From Rhizobium sp. NLR16a (lineage in GTDB: Bacteria; Pseudomonadota; Alphaproteobacteria; Rhizobiales; Rhizobiaceae), in the NCBI RefSeq assembly GCF_017948245.1, contig NZ_CP072867.1, positions 455,705 to 519,704 on the forward strand: DNA of 64,000 nt. The letters are read 5' to 3'. The stretch's first letter is position 1; every line of letters begins with the position of its first letter. The notes under the pieces were generated by a model that ran no database searches, was not told the DNA's origin, and worked only from the letters and a program-made list of their open reading frames with translations. Both the position numbers and the translations under genes were made by a program. Below, one piece after another: positions 37,421 to 45,261 of this stretch.

Positions 37421-38193
37421 ATGACAGGCAACTCCTCACAAAGCAAAATCCTGAAACACAGGGCACGGTCCGATGCCGAAAAGGCGCGTATTTGTGCCGC
37501 TAACAATGCAGATCTGTATCAGGCGGTTTTCCGTGCCCATGGACTGCCTGATCAACGAACCAACGCATTTTGGTCAAGCGACGCGATTGCACCGCCATAC
37601 TATTCCAACATGACAACACTTGACCCGGATGCAACGGAGGAACAGCTGGTTGAAATCGGTTGGCTGACAGATCGGCTGGGACGGCGCCCCGGTTTCAAAG
37701 ACGGGTTTTCCCGGTTCAATCTCGTCGACAAAGGGTTCCAGTTGTTGTTTTCCGCATCGTGGATTTGGGCCGAACCTCACAAAATTTCAGCGCGTGCGCC
37801 CCAGGAGTGGGTACGCATTCGCGATGCGGCGGCCCTGCAACGCTGGGAACATTCGTGGAAAGAGTCGGGTAGCCCCACAGATGCCGACGTCTTCACACTG
37901 GGTCTGCTTTCCGATCCGGACATACACATTATGGCCGATGGGCCGACGACGGCTTTGACGCGGGCTGCATCGTAAATCGATCACCCGAGGCTGTCGGGAT
38001 CTCCAACATCTTTAGCTTGGCTGGCACGCCGCAGGTCTTCCGGGATGCCGTCTCCTTGGCCACTGTCGCCTTTTCACCCGATCTGCCGCTTGTCGGATAC
38101 GAGCGTGGTGCAGCACTGGACGAAATGACAAAACTGGGTTTCAAGCCGGTCGGCCAATTGCGCATTTGGCTATCTGATGAAGGCGGCATGTAA
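37421..38193 (+). pseudogene. Frameshifted acetyltransferase-like gene
   Basis: The first part (37421-37975, ~184 residues: KILKHRARSDAEKARICAAN, PPYYSNMTTLDPDATEEQL, SASWIWAEPHKI) stops early. A second frame (~37936-38193) continues seamlessly with DDGFDAGCIVNRSPEAVGIS and LPLVGYERGAALDEMTKLGF, ending QLRIWLSDEGGM. The shift from frame 2 to frame 1 indicates loss of one base between about 37935 and 37947. The C-terminal half has the look of a GNAT-like protein common in rhizobia. It is either a real frameshift mutation or a sequencing error in this copy. Confidence 0.72.
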
Positions 38194-38254
38194 CGCTTTT
38201 CTTCATTTGCGTTGTTCAGCGGGAAATCACGCAACGCCCTCAAGATGCGAACGT

Positions 38255-39001
38255 TCAGGACAGGCCGGTCGCGTCGCGCAGTTCCTCGAACCGGGCAGCA
38301 CTCTTCGACAGATGGCTGCGGATGGCACGGCGCGCGGCCGCTTCGTTGCCGTCGCGGATCGCCGTGAATATGGCGTGGTGTTCCCTACGCATACGAGCGG
38401 CATGGCGCTTGCGCTCCGCCGCAGTCATCTTGTCCAAGCGTGCCCATTGCCGCGGCACCATGATGTTGCCGAACGTATCGAAGAGGCGGCCGTAGTAGGA
38501 ATTCTGCGTCGCCACCAGGATCGACCGGTGGAAGGCGTAATCTTCCTCTGCGCCATATCCACCCTCTTCGAGCGCCCTGTCGAGCGCATCGAGCCGGTCC
38601 TGCATACGGTCTATGTCTTCCGGCGTGCGCCGCAGCGCGGCAAGACCGGCCGCCTCATATTCGACCCCCATGCGCAGCTCCAGCACCCGCAGAACCTCAT
38701 CGATCGACTGCAGGTCATTGGGAATGATAGAGAAGGATCTCGGTGTCGGATCGTCCGAGACGAAAGCCCCGAGCCCCTGGTGCGTGGTGATCAGTCCTTT
38801 GGCGCGCAGGGTCGCGAGCGCCTCGCGCACGATCGTGCGGCTGACGCCGGTCGCCGCCATGATCGCCTGTTCGGTCGGCAGGCGCTGGCCCGGCTTGAGG
38901 TCACCGGACTCGATCTGCGCCGTCAGCGTATCGGCAAGGTTGCTGCGCAGGTTCGACGGCTGGCGAATGGTGGTGAAGAGCGCGTTGTCCTTGTCCGTCA
39001 T
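38255..39001 (-). CDS. GntR (FadR/FCD) family regulator of the kdu operon
   Basis: A 248-residue protein. The winged helix (~20-85) has LRSNLADTLTAQIESGDLKPG, then LPTEQAIMAATGVSRTIVREAL, then the FCD helical sensor domain with metal-ligand-type residues (EDYAFHRSI, REHHAIFTAI). It lies downstream of kduI-kduD on the same strand (125 bases apart). A TTGTCGTACAA palindrome, typical for GntR/FadR operators, sits inside the kduI promoter. It most likely represses kduID and is relieved by a uronate intermediate. Confidence 0.85.
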   Translation of the reverse strand: MTDKDNALFTTIRQPSNLRSNLADTLTAQIESGDLKPGQRLPTEQAIMAATGVSRTIVREALATLRAKGLITTHQGLGAFVSDDPTPRSFSIIPNDLQSIDEVLRVLELRMGVEYEAAGLAALRRTPEDIDRMQDRLDALDRALEEGGYGAEEDYAFHRSILVATQNSYYGRLFDTFGNIMVPRQWARLDKMTAAERKRHAARMRREHHAIFTAIRDGNEAAARRAIRSHLSKSAARFEELRDATGLS

Positions 39002-39125
39002 TCCTTGTCATATCCTGCCTGTCGGGGCGGCTGCGCCGGCCGGTATGCTTTTGCTAGCGCATGCCGGCCGGAAAGGCAAAACGACGCGGGCCGAGACGCT
39101 GTGTTTCGCCGGTCGACGAAAGCGA

Positions 39126-39890
39126 TTACCGCGCCAGCCAGCCGCCGTCGACGGGCAGCACCGTCCCGTGCACGTAATCGGATGCAGGCGATGCCAGGAA
39201 CACGGCGGCACCTCCAAGTTCGGACGGCGTTCCCCAGCGTCCCGCCGGAATACGGGCCACGATGGCGGCGTTGCGATCGGGATCCTCACGCAGCGCCGTC
39301 GTGTTGTTGGTGACGAAGTAACCGGGGGCGATGGCGTTGACGTTGACGCCCTTGCCGGCCCATTCGCAAGCGAGCAGCTTCGTCAGTCCGGCAAGCCCGC
39401 TTTTCGAGGCGGTATAGGACGGGATGCGAATGCCGCCCTGGAAGGAGAGCAGCGACGCGATGTTGATGATCTTGCCCCTGCCCTTCCCGACCATATGGCG
39501 GCCAGCCGCCTGCGACAGGAAGAAGGCCGTCTTCAGATTGACGTCGATCACCGCGTCCCAATCTTCCTCGGTGAAGTCGAGCGCATCGGCACGGCGGATG
39601 ATGCCGGCGTTGTTGACGAGAATGTCGAGGCCGCCGAAGGTCTGGATCGTCTCGGCGACGATCCCCTTGACCGGTTCGATGGTGCCAAGATCGGCCTTGA
39701 TGACATGGAAGCGGCTTCCGGCCTGCTTCACCAGCGCCTCGGTTTCCTCCATCGAGGAGCGCCCAACGGCGACGATCGCCGCACCGGCCTCGGCCAACGC
39801 CGCAGCGATCGCCTGGCCGATCCCGGTATTGGCGCCGGTGACGACGGCGGTCCGGCCGGAGAGGTCGAAGGGATTTGCCACGGTGCTCAC
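39126..39890 (-). CDS. kduD: 2-dehydro-3-deoxy-D-gluconate 5-dehydrogenase (SDR)
   Basis: A 254-residue classical SDR: TGANTGIGQAIAAAL, NNAGIIRRAD, catalytic Ser in IASLLSFQGG and YTASK, then IAPGYFVTNNTTALR. Those last residues and its partner kduI identify KduD. It converts 2,5-diketo-3-deoxygluconate to 2-keto-3-deoxygluconate in unsaturated uronate (pectin) breakdown. It starts at GTG 39890, overlapping the kduI stop by four bases. Confidence 0.92.
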   Translation of the reverse strand: MSTVANPFDLSGRTAVVTGANTGIGQAIAAALAEAGAAIVAVGRSSMEETEALVKQAGSRFHVIKADLGTIEPVKGIVAETIQTFGGLDILVNNAGIIRRADALDFTEEDWDAVIDVNLKTAFFLSQAAGRHMVGKGRGKIINIASLLSFQGGIRIPSYTASKSGLAGLTKLLACEWAGKGVNVNAIAPGYFVTNNTTALREDPDRNAAIVARIPAGRWGTPSELGGAAVFLASPASDYVHGTVLPVDGGWLAR

Positions 39891-40723
39891 CTCAGATCCG
39901 CGATGGCGATATGATCCATGTCGGTAAAGCTCTTGTTGTCGCCGGCCATCGCCCAGATGAAGCTGTAATTCTTGGTGCCGGCGCCCGAATGGATCGACCA
40001 GGGCGGCGAGATGACCGCCTGCTCGTTGGCGACCAGCATATGCCGGGTCTGTTGCGGCTCGCCCATGAAGTGGAAGACACGCTGGTCGGATTCGAGATCG
40101 AAATAGAGATAGGCTTCCATGCGCCGGTCATGCGTATGGGCCGGCATGGTATTCCAGACGCTGCCCGGCTCGATCATGGTGAAGCCCAGGGTGAGTTGGC
40201 ACGACTGGCAGACTTCCGGGTGGATGAACTGGTAAATCGAGCGCTTGTTGGCCGTCGCGGCTTCGCCGGGCGTCAGGTGACGAGCCTTTTCGCGGGTGAG
40301 CAGCACGGTCGGGTGCGTTTGATGGGCCGGCGTCGAGACCAGATAGAATTTCGCCGGATTGGCGGCATCCAGGCTTTCGAACCGGATGTCCTTGGCGCCC
40401 TTGCCGGCATAGAGGCAATCATATTTGGCAAGGTCGTAGCTCGTGCCGTCGACGATGATGCGGCCGGCGCCGCCGATGTTCAAGGTTCCGAGTTCACGCT
40501 CGGCGAGGAAGGTTTCCTGTCCGATCGCCGTCGGCGCCGTCAGCGTCAGCGCGACACCGAGCGGCGTGGCGCCGCCGATGACCATCCGGTCGTAATGGGA
40601 ATATGTCAGCCGGATCTCGCCGCCTGCGAAAACGGTCTCGACCAGAAAGTGACGCCGCAGCGCTTCGGTGTCGTATTCGCGCACGGCCTCAGGATGGGAG
40701 GCGTGCCTCACGTCGATCTGCAT
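39887..40723 (-). CDS. kduI: 5-dehydro-4-deoxy-D-glucuronate isomerase
   Basis: A 278-residue protein with the conserved KduI blocks: DVRHASHPEAVREYDTEALR at the start, HQTHPTVLLTREKA, then MPAHTHDRRMEAYLYFDL carrying the zinc-binding His/Glu set, and SPPWSIHSGAGT near the end. It isomerises the ring-opened 4,5-unsaturated uronate to 3-deoxy-D-glycero-2,5-hexodiulosonate. It is the first gene of a kduI-kduD(-gntR) unit. No pectate lyase or uptake genes are seen near, so the substrate must come from elsewhere in the genome. Confidence 0.93.
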   Translation of the reverse strand: MQIDVRHASHPEAVREYDTEALRRHFLVETVFAGGEIRLTYSHYDRMVIGGATPLGVALTLTAPTAIGQETFLAERELGTLNIGGAGRIIVDGTSYDLAKYDCLYAGKGAKDIRFESLDAANPAKFYLVSTPAHQTHPTVLLTREKARHLTPGEAATANKRSIYQFIHPEVCQSCQLTLGFTMIEPGSVWNTMPAHTHDRRMEAYLYFDLESDQRVFHFMGEPQQTRHMLVANEQAVISPPWSIHSGAGTKNYSFIWAMAGDNKSFTDMDHIAIADLR

Positions 40724-40818
40724 GTCAATTTTCCTTCAGCTTCGTTGTCGTCACGCATCGTCGCTATTGCGCAAGCCGATCCATCAGGCGTCCTCCGCTG
40801 CGGCGGTATCCGTCTGGT

Positions 40819-40848
40819 TACATAGTTGTACGACAAGTTTGGTGTCAA
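40819..40848 (-). promoter_or_regulatory. kduI promoter with overlapping GntR-type operator
   Basis: On the minus strand, TTGACA (40843-40848) and CTATGT (40820-40825) are 17 bases apart. The spacer contains TTGTCGTACAA (40826-40836), an inverted repeat TTGT-N3-ACAA as bound by many FadR-type GntR proteins. Repressor binding there would block RNA polymerase directly. The 5' untranslated region would be about 90 bases. Confidence 0.65.
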
Positions 40849-40935
40849 CACGTTTGTCCGGGACTTGGCTGAGCAGACGTGAAGGGATCGTAAGGGGGCG
40901 CTTTCGGCGCGGCCGCACATTCCTCGGCCAAAACG

Positions 40936-40970
40936 AAAAAAGCCTGCCGCGGGAGGAGGTGCGGCAGGCT
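40936..40970 (-). terminator. Anti-SD hairpin 4 of the array, doubling as intrinsic terminator
   Basis: Minus strand: AGCCTGCCGC pairs perfectly with GCGGCAGGCT around the loop ACCTCCTCCC, and TTTTTT (plus 40936-40941, sharing one base pair with the stem) follows. It ends the array, so the last RNA carries the anti-SD loop in its terminator. Confidence 0.82.
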
Positions 40971-40984
40971 TTCGATAAAAACCG

Positions 40985-41015
40985 AACGACAGCTGGGAGG
41001 AGGAGTGCTGCCGTT
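40985..41015 (-). repeat. Anti-SD hairpin 3 of the array
   Basis: Minus strand: AACGGCAGC pairs with GCTGTCGTT (9 bp, one G-U). The loop contains CTCCTCCTCCC. Confidence 0.75.
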
Positions 41016-41022
41016 CCCGCAA

Positions 41023-41048
41023 GCGACCCTGGGAGGAGGATGGGGCGC
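41023..41048 (-). repeat. Anti-SD hairpin 2 of the array
   Basis: Minus strand: GCG and CCC pair with GGG and CGC across one bulged T. The loop contains TCCTCCTCCC. It is the weakest stem of the four. Confidence 0.65.
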
Positions 41049-41056
41049 CTGCATGG

Positions 41057-41089
41057 TCGAAGGATGCGGGAGGAGGTGCACCGCTTCGA
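41057..41089 (-). repeat. Anti-SD hairpin 1 of the array
   Basis: Minus strand: TCGAAG plus GGTGC pair with GCATC plus CTTCGA, with one bulged C. The loop ACCTCCTCCC is fully exposed. Confidence 0.75.
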
Positions 41090-41202
41090 TGAAATAATCA
41101 TACTTATTTTCTGCTCAGATGATAGGCATTTCTTTGCAGGGCAGCTATGCGTTATGCGAAAAGCGGGCGGCTCGCCATCTGACGGGCAAGCCCAAAAAGC
41201 AA

Positions 41203-41230
41203 AGCGCCCGCTCGGGAGGAAGCAGGCGCT
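41203..41230 (-). repeat. Variant anti-SD hairpin next to the DUF1127 stop
   Basis: Minus strand: AGCGCCTG pairs with CGGGCGCT (8 bp, one G-U) around a loop with TTCCTCCC, a shortened form of the array motif. It lies 35 bases past the DUF1127 stop and is followed by a T-rich stretch (TTTGCTTTTT), so it may terminate or be processed from the DUF1127 message. Confidence 0.65.
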
Positions 41231-41264
41231 GGCCAAATGTCGAAGGTGGTGGTCTGTCTGGCCG

Positions 41265-41411
41265 TTAGCGGGCGATGGCCGCACGGGCGATGGTGCGGAT
41301 TTCGCCGCGGCCGATGCCGAGGTCGTCCAGTTCGCGCGTCGACATACGGCCCAGTTCAGCGACCGTCTGACGGTACTTGCGCCAGTTGTTGAAAGAGCGT
41401 GCTACGTTCAT
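41265..41411 (-). CDS. DUF1127 small protein (CcaF1-like), 48 aa
   Basis: The 48-residue frame reads MNVARSFNNWRKYRQTVAEL, then GRMSTRELDDLGIGRGEI, then RTIARAAIAR. The central block L..MS.REL.DLGI.R.EI is the DUF1127 signature. AAAGGGGATCATC precedes the ATG. DUF1127 proteins of Alphaproteobacteria are Arg-rich; CcaF1 of Rhodobacter binds RNA and affects maturation of the downstream CcsR RNAs, and Agrobacterium members influence phosphate and small-RNA metabolism. The same gene order is found here. Confidence 0.88.
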   Translation of the reverse strand: MNVARSFNNWRKYRQTVAELGRMSTRELDDLGIGRGEIRTIARAAIAR

Positions 41412-41482
41412 GATGATCCCCTTTCCGTGGGCTTTCGAAGCCTAGCTGCCAGTCCTTGGCGCTTCGGTTGCTTCGATGAGTT

Positions 41483-41539
41483 CTATATAATACGGGACCC
41501 CCGGTTGTTGCAGCGCCAATGCATCACTGCACCTATGCG
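41483..41539 (-). promoter_or_regulatory. DUF1127 promoter with LysR-type operator candidate
   Basis: On the minus strand a GTATTATATAG -10 region (plus 41482-41492) gives an expected start near 41475 and a leader of about 65 bases. Upstream, GCAT-N10-ATGC (41521-41538) forms a LysR-type inverted repeat centred near -55. In Brucella and Agrobacterium the LysR activator VtlR controls several DUF1127 genes, so a VtlR-like regulator is a reasonable but unproven candidate. The -35 element is not clear. Confidence 0.5.
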
Positions 41540-41574
41540 ATAACTGCATGGGTTCTGATGGGCCGCGGCCGATC

Positions 41575-42555
41575 TCAGGCTTTGAAGCGATCGAAGGCCG
41601 TCAGCCGGACGAGCGGCGGATCGGCCTCCTTCCACCGATAGATTTCCGAACGCAGATAGGAAAGCTCGTCGCCGAGATCGTCCTCGCCGACTTCGATCCA
41701 CCAGGATTTCAGGCGGCCATCGCTTCCATCAGACCAGCGGTAGCCCCTTGCCTTCAGGTGGTCCTTCATCTCGAACGGGCTGTGTTCGGCAAAGATGCGG
41801 ACGCGGCAGCGTTGGCTGGCGCGGTACAGCTCGGCGAAGGGGCTTTCACCGTCGCCCTGCTGTCGATCCAGGATCTCCAGGAGTGCGTGGCAGTCGTCCA
41901 CCGCGCGGTGGCCTTCATGGAAATAGCCGGCCTGGCCGACGAGGTAACCGAGCTTGGTGCCCTCGAAGCCGCGGGCGCTCCAGTCGATCTCCGAAACCGA
42001 GCACGCCCAGGCCTTGCCGGTGAAGATGGGTGAGAAGGCCTCGCAGAACGGCCGGTCGAACCCGGCATTATGGGCAATGATGAGGTCCGCCGGTTCGATC
42101 AGTGCACTCAGCGACGGCATGTCGATCATCTGTCCTTCGACCATGGCATCGGTAATGCCGGTCAGCCTGGTGATGTCGGGCGGGATCGGCCTGGACGGCT
42201 GCTGCAGACCGCCATAGATGCCGACCACATCGCCGACCGCGCCGTCATCGTTGAAGGTGAAGGCGACGGCGCCGATTTCGATGATTTCATCGCTGCGGTA
42301 GTTGAGGCCCGTCGTCTCGGTATCGAGGATGACGCCGAGCCGCGAAAACTGCGGCTGTCTCGCTGCCGCGACCGGCCGGGCGGCAAGTTTCCTCAGGATG
42401 CGATAATTGCCGCTCTCCTCGAGCGCGCGCGCCATGTCTTCATCGCAGCGGGCCGCCGGCGGTGACGGCCGCCGGCGCGCCGGGCCGCGTGCCTCGGCCA
42501 TTGCGGGCGATGGCTTGGCAAACATGTCGAGTTGCGAATCTCTGTGCACGCTCAT
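41575..42555 (-). CDS. DEDDh 3'-5' exonuclease (DnaQ-like) with extra C-terminal domain
   Basis: A 326-residue protein. A low-complexity head (~1-70) precedes the exonuclease domain: ILDTETTGLNYRSDEIIEIG (DxE, Exo I), AHNAGFDRPF (Exo II) and HRAVDDCHALLEIL (HxxxxD, Exo III). The last ~80 residues contain FEMKDHLKARGYRWSD and LKSWWIEVGEDDL, a small domain often attached to such nucleases. Role inferred: trimming of DNA ends or repair, separate from the replicative DNA polymerase epsilon subunit. Confidence 0.88.
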   Translation of the reverse strand: MSVHRDSQLDMFAKPSPAMAEARGPARRRPSPPAARCDEDMARALEESGNYRILRKLAARPVAAARQPQFSRLGVILDTETTGLNYRSDEIIEIGAVAFTFNDDGAVGDVVGIYGGLQQPSRPIPPDITRLTGITDAMVEGQMIDMPSLSALIEPADLIIAHNAGFDRPFCEAFSPIFTGKAWACSVSEIDWSARGFEGTKLGYLVGQAGYFHEGHRAVDDCHALLEILDRQQGDGESPFAELYRASQRCRVRIFAEHSPFEMKDHLKARGYRWSDGSDGRLKSWWIEVGEDDLGDELSYLRSEIYRWKEADPPLVRLTAFDRFKA

Positions 42556-42672
42556 CGAACTTGTATGTCACGGAGGCGCGGGCGAATCCATCGCCCGCGG
42601 CGCGCTATGCCCAGCCCTTGCCTTTCATGGACAGGAAAGTTTAGCTGAGTGTCAGCGGCGGAAGGAGAAACC

Positions 42673-43941
42673 ATGCCTCGTGACGACTTCAAGGACGCGG
42701 ACGAAGACGTCGTCATCATCGGCGCCGGTGCTGCCGGTATTGCCGCTGCCCGCCGCCTGCTGGCAATCCGTCCCGGTCTTTCCGTCCTCCTGCTCGAAGC
42801 CGGCGACCGTCTCGGTGGCCGGGCCTGGACGGTCGGGCTGCCCGGAACCGGCGATCTCGGTTTCGATCTCGGTTGCGGCTGGCTGCATGGGGCGCGGACC
42901 AATGCCTGGACGGCGATTGCCGGTGAGGTCGGATTGACGGTCGACCGCTCGCCGGCGCCCTGGAACGGGGGGCGGCGGCTTCAGCGGGACGATGCGGAGA
43001 GCCAAGCCGCGCAGCAGGCGATTGGCGCTTACTTCGAACGCCTAGAAAGCCACGAAGGCAACGATCGCGACATGGCAGCAAAGCTACAGCCCGGTAGTCG
43101 CTGGAACGGCCAGATCCGGGCAATCGGCACCTATATCACCGGCGCCGAACTGGAGCGTTCGTCGATCGTCGACTACAACAGATATGATCCCGGCGCCGGT
43201 CCCGACTGGCGGGTGCGGGAAGGCTATGGAACATTGATCTCGCTCTATGGCGCGCCGGTCCGGACAAGGCTTGGAGTCGAAGCAAGGCGCGTGGATCACC
43301 GCCATGCCGGCCGTATCAGTATCGACACGAACAAGGGGATGATCACCGCCGGGACGGTGCTCGTCACCGTTTCGACGAATATGCTTGCCGCCGGCAGGAT
43401 CGCGTTCGATCCTCCCCTGCCCGACAAGATTGAAGCGGCAGCTCGTTTGCCGCTGGGGCTCGCCGACAAGATTTTCCTCAGCCTCGCCGATCCGGACGCG
43501 TTGCCGGCAGATACGCATATGCTCGGATCGACCAGTCGCGGTGCGACCGGCACCTATCAGCTGCGGCCGTTCGGCGCTGCCGTCGTCGAGGCCTATTTTG
43601 CCGGCGATCTCGCGCATGATCTGGAGCGGGCAGGGAAAGAAGCCGCCTTTGCCTTCGCCGCCGATGAGATGGCGGGGCAATTCGGCGCGGACATCCGCAA
43701 GCAGCTGTCGCTGGCGGCGATCTCGGCCTGGGCCGCTACACCCCATATCGGCGGCTCCTATTCCTATGCCGAGCCCGGCGCCTCCGATTTGCGCGCGATC
43801 CTCGCCGCACCGCATGACGAACGGATCTTCTTTGCCGGCGAAGCCTGTTCGCATGCGCGTTATTCGACGGCGCACGGCGCCTACGAGACCGGCGTCGCCG
43901 CAGCCGAGCTGCTCGCCGCCTCGTTTTCGAAAAATCCGTAA
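42673..43941 (+). CDS. Flavin-containing amine oxidase
   Basis: A 422-residue FAD enzyme. It has the dinucleotide-binding DVVIIGAGAAGIAAARRLL, then LLEAGDRLGGRAWTV (flavin-binding ED-x6-GG type), and the C-terminal FAD motif RIFFAGEACSHARYSTAHGA. This fits the monoamine/polyamine oxidase group. GAAGGAGAAACC precedes ATG 42673. With the nearby polyamine-type ABC transporter (46311-50373), an amine substrate is likely but not shown. Confidence 0.85.
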   Translation: MPRDDFKDADEDVVIIGAGAAGIAAARRLLAIRPGLSVLLLEAGDRLGGRAWTVGLPGTGDLGFDLGCGWLHGARTNAWTAIAGEVGLTVDRSPAPWNGGRRLQRDDAESQAAQQAIGAYFERLESHEGNDRDMAAKLQPGSRWNGQIRAIGTYITGAELERSSIVDYNRYDPGAGPDWRVREGYGTLISLYGAPVRTRLGVEARRVDHRHAGRISIDTNKGMITAGTVLVTVSTNMLAAGRIAFDPPLPDKIEAAARLPLGLADKIFLSLADPDALPADTHMLGSTSRGATGTYQLRPFGAAVVEAYFAGDLAHDLERAGKEAAFAFAADEMAGQFGADIRKQLSLAAISAWAATPHIGGSYSYAEPGASDLRAILAAPHDERIFFAGEACSHARYSTAHGAYETGVAAAELLAASFSKNP

Positions 43942-44159
43942 CCGGCGCCCGCCCGCGGGAATATGTTTTCCCACTTGTGGCACGGGCGGGATTGGTTATG
44001 CTGCCCTCGCCCCTGCGCTGGATGAGCCCAGGGCGCCATACGTCATCCGGCGGCAAGCGGCCGCCTCAAGCTCGATATTGTCATTGGATTGCGGAAGCCC
44101 CGGCTTCTACCCCGGCGATTTTGCGCGTCGGCTGCGGGCGCCCGCATGAGGAGGAAGAA

Positions 44160-45191
44160 ATGGATTATCGCAAGCTCGGTCCCAGCGGGACCGTCGTTAC
44201 CGCCTATTGCCTGGGCACCATGACCTTCGGGGCGGAGGCCGACGAAGCGGCCTCGCACAAGCTGCTCGACGATTATTTCGCCTGGGGCGGCAATTTCATC
44301 GATACCGCCGACGTCTACAGCGCCGGCAAGTCGGAAGAGATCATCGGTCGCTGGCTGAAGGCGCGCCCGACCGAGGCCCGCCAGGCGATCGTCGCGACCA
44401 AGGGCAGGTTTCCGATGGGCAACGGGCCCAACGATATTGGCCTGTCGCGCCGCCATCTCGGTCAGGCACTCGACGATTCGCTGCGCCGGCTCGGCCTCGA
44501 GCAGATTGACCTCTACCAGATGCATGCCTGGGACGCGCTGACGCCGATCGAAGAGACGCTGCGTTTCCTCGACGACGCGGTTTCATCAGGCAAGATCGGC
44601 TATTACGGCTTTTCCAACTATGTCGGCTGGCACATCGCCAAGGCTTCGGAGATCGCCAAGGCGCGTGGTTATACGCGTCCGGTGACGCTGCAGCCGCAAT
44701 ACAGCCTGCTGGCGCGCGACATCGAGCTCGAAATCGTCGCCGCCTGCCAGGATGCCGGCATGGGCCTGTTGCCGTGGTCGCCGCTCGGCGGCGGCTGGCT
44801 GACCGGCAAGTACAAGCGCGACCAGATGCCGACCGGCGCCACCCGCCTCGGCGAGAACCCCAATCGCGGCAGCGAATCCTATGCGCCGCGCAACGCGCAG
44901 GAACGCACCTGGGCGATCATCGGTGCGGTCGAAGAGATCGCCAAGGCCCGCGGCGTCAGCATGGCGCAGGTGGCGCTCGCCTGGACGGCGGCGCAGCCGG
45001 CTGTAACCTCGGTCATCCTCGGCGCCCGCACGCCCGAGCAGCTCGCCGACAATCTCGGCGCCATGAAGGTCGAGCTATCCAAGGAGGAAATGACGAAGCT
45101 CAACGAGGTCAGCGCTCCTCAACCGATGGACTATCCCTACGGCAAGGGCGGCATCAACCAGCGCCACCGCAAGATCGAAGGCGGCCGCTGA
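44160..45191 (+). CDS. Aldo/keto reductase
   Basis: A 343-residue NADP-dependent reductase. Asp and Tyr of the tetrad are in FIDTADVYSAGKSEEIIG, Lys in IVATKGRFP and His in LYQMHAWDALTP. Cofactor-binding residues are near VILGARTPEQLADNL. ATG 44160 follows GAGGAGGAAGAA; the frame is open to 43977. It may reduce the aldehyde formed by the amine oxidase upstream, an inference from order only. Confidence 0.88.
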   Translation: MDYRKLGPSGTVVTAYCLGTMTFGAEADEAASHKLLDDYFAWGGNFIDTADVYSAGKSEEIIGRWLKARPTEARQAIVATKGRFPMGNGPNDIGLSRRHLGQALDDSLRRLGLEQIDLYQMHAWDALTPIEETLRFLDDAVSSGKIGYYGFSNYVGWHIAKASEIAKARGYTRPVTLQPQYSLLARDIELEIVAACQDAGMGLLPWSPLGGGWLTGKYKRDQMPTGATRLGENPNRGSESYAPRNAQERTWAIIGAVEEIAKARGVSMAQVALAWTAAQPAVTSVILGARTPEQLADNLGAMKVELSKEEMTKLNEVSAPQPMDYPYGKGGINQRHRKIEGGR

Positions 45192-45261
45192 GCCCTCCGG
45201 CCGCAACTGAACGAAGCCTGTCTGCTTCATGCCGAAGCGGACAGGCTGTCCGGTCCGAGGC

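Larger units (their letters stand above)
40936..41089 (-). ncRNA. Tandem array of four anti-Shine-Dalgarno hairpins (CcsR / 'cuckoo' RNA-like)
   Basis: Read on the minus strand, four successive stem-loops each expose CCTCCTCCC in the loop (plus-strand GGGAGGAGG at 41068, 41031, 40995 and 40951). Loop spacing is 37, 36 and 44 bases. Stems differ in sequence and are kept by compensating bases and G-U pairs, so selection is on structure. The last stem is perfect (10 bp) and followed by six T residues. This is the pattern of the CcsR1-4 RNAs of Rhodobacter sphaeroides and the 'cuckoo' RNA family, which likewise follow a DUF1127 gene. The motif can pair with ribosome binding sites of messages. The identity of the family is recognition, not an alignment result. 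Confidence 0.8.

Noticed and set aside
40936..41230. Possible CRISPR array because of regularly spaced GGGAGGAGG units
   Set aside because: The units are only nine bases, are loops of differing hairpins, and spacing is 36-44 (then a long gap); no leader or cas genes are present.
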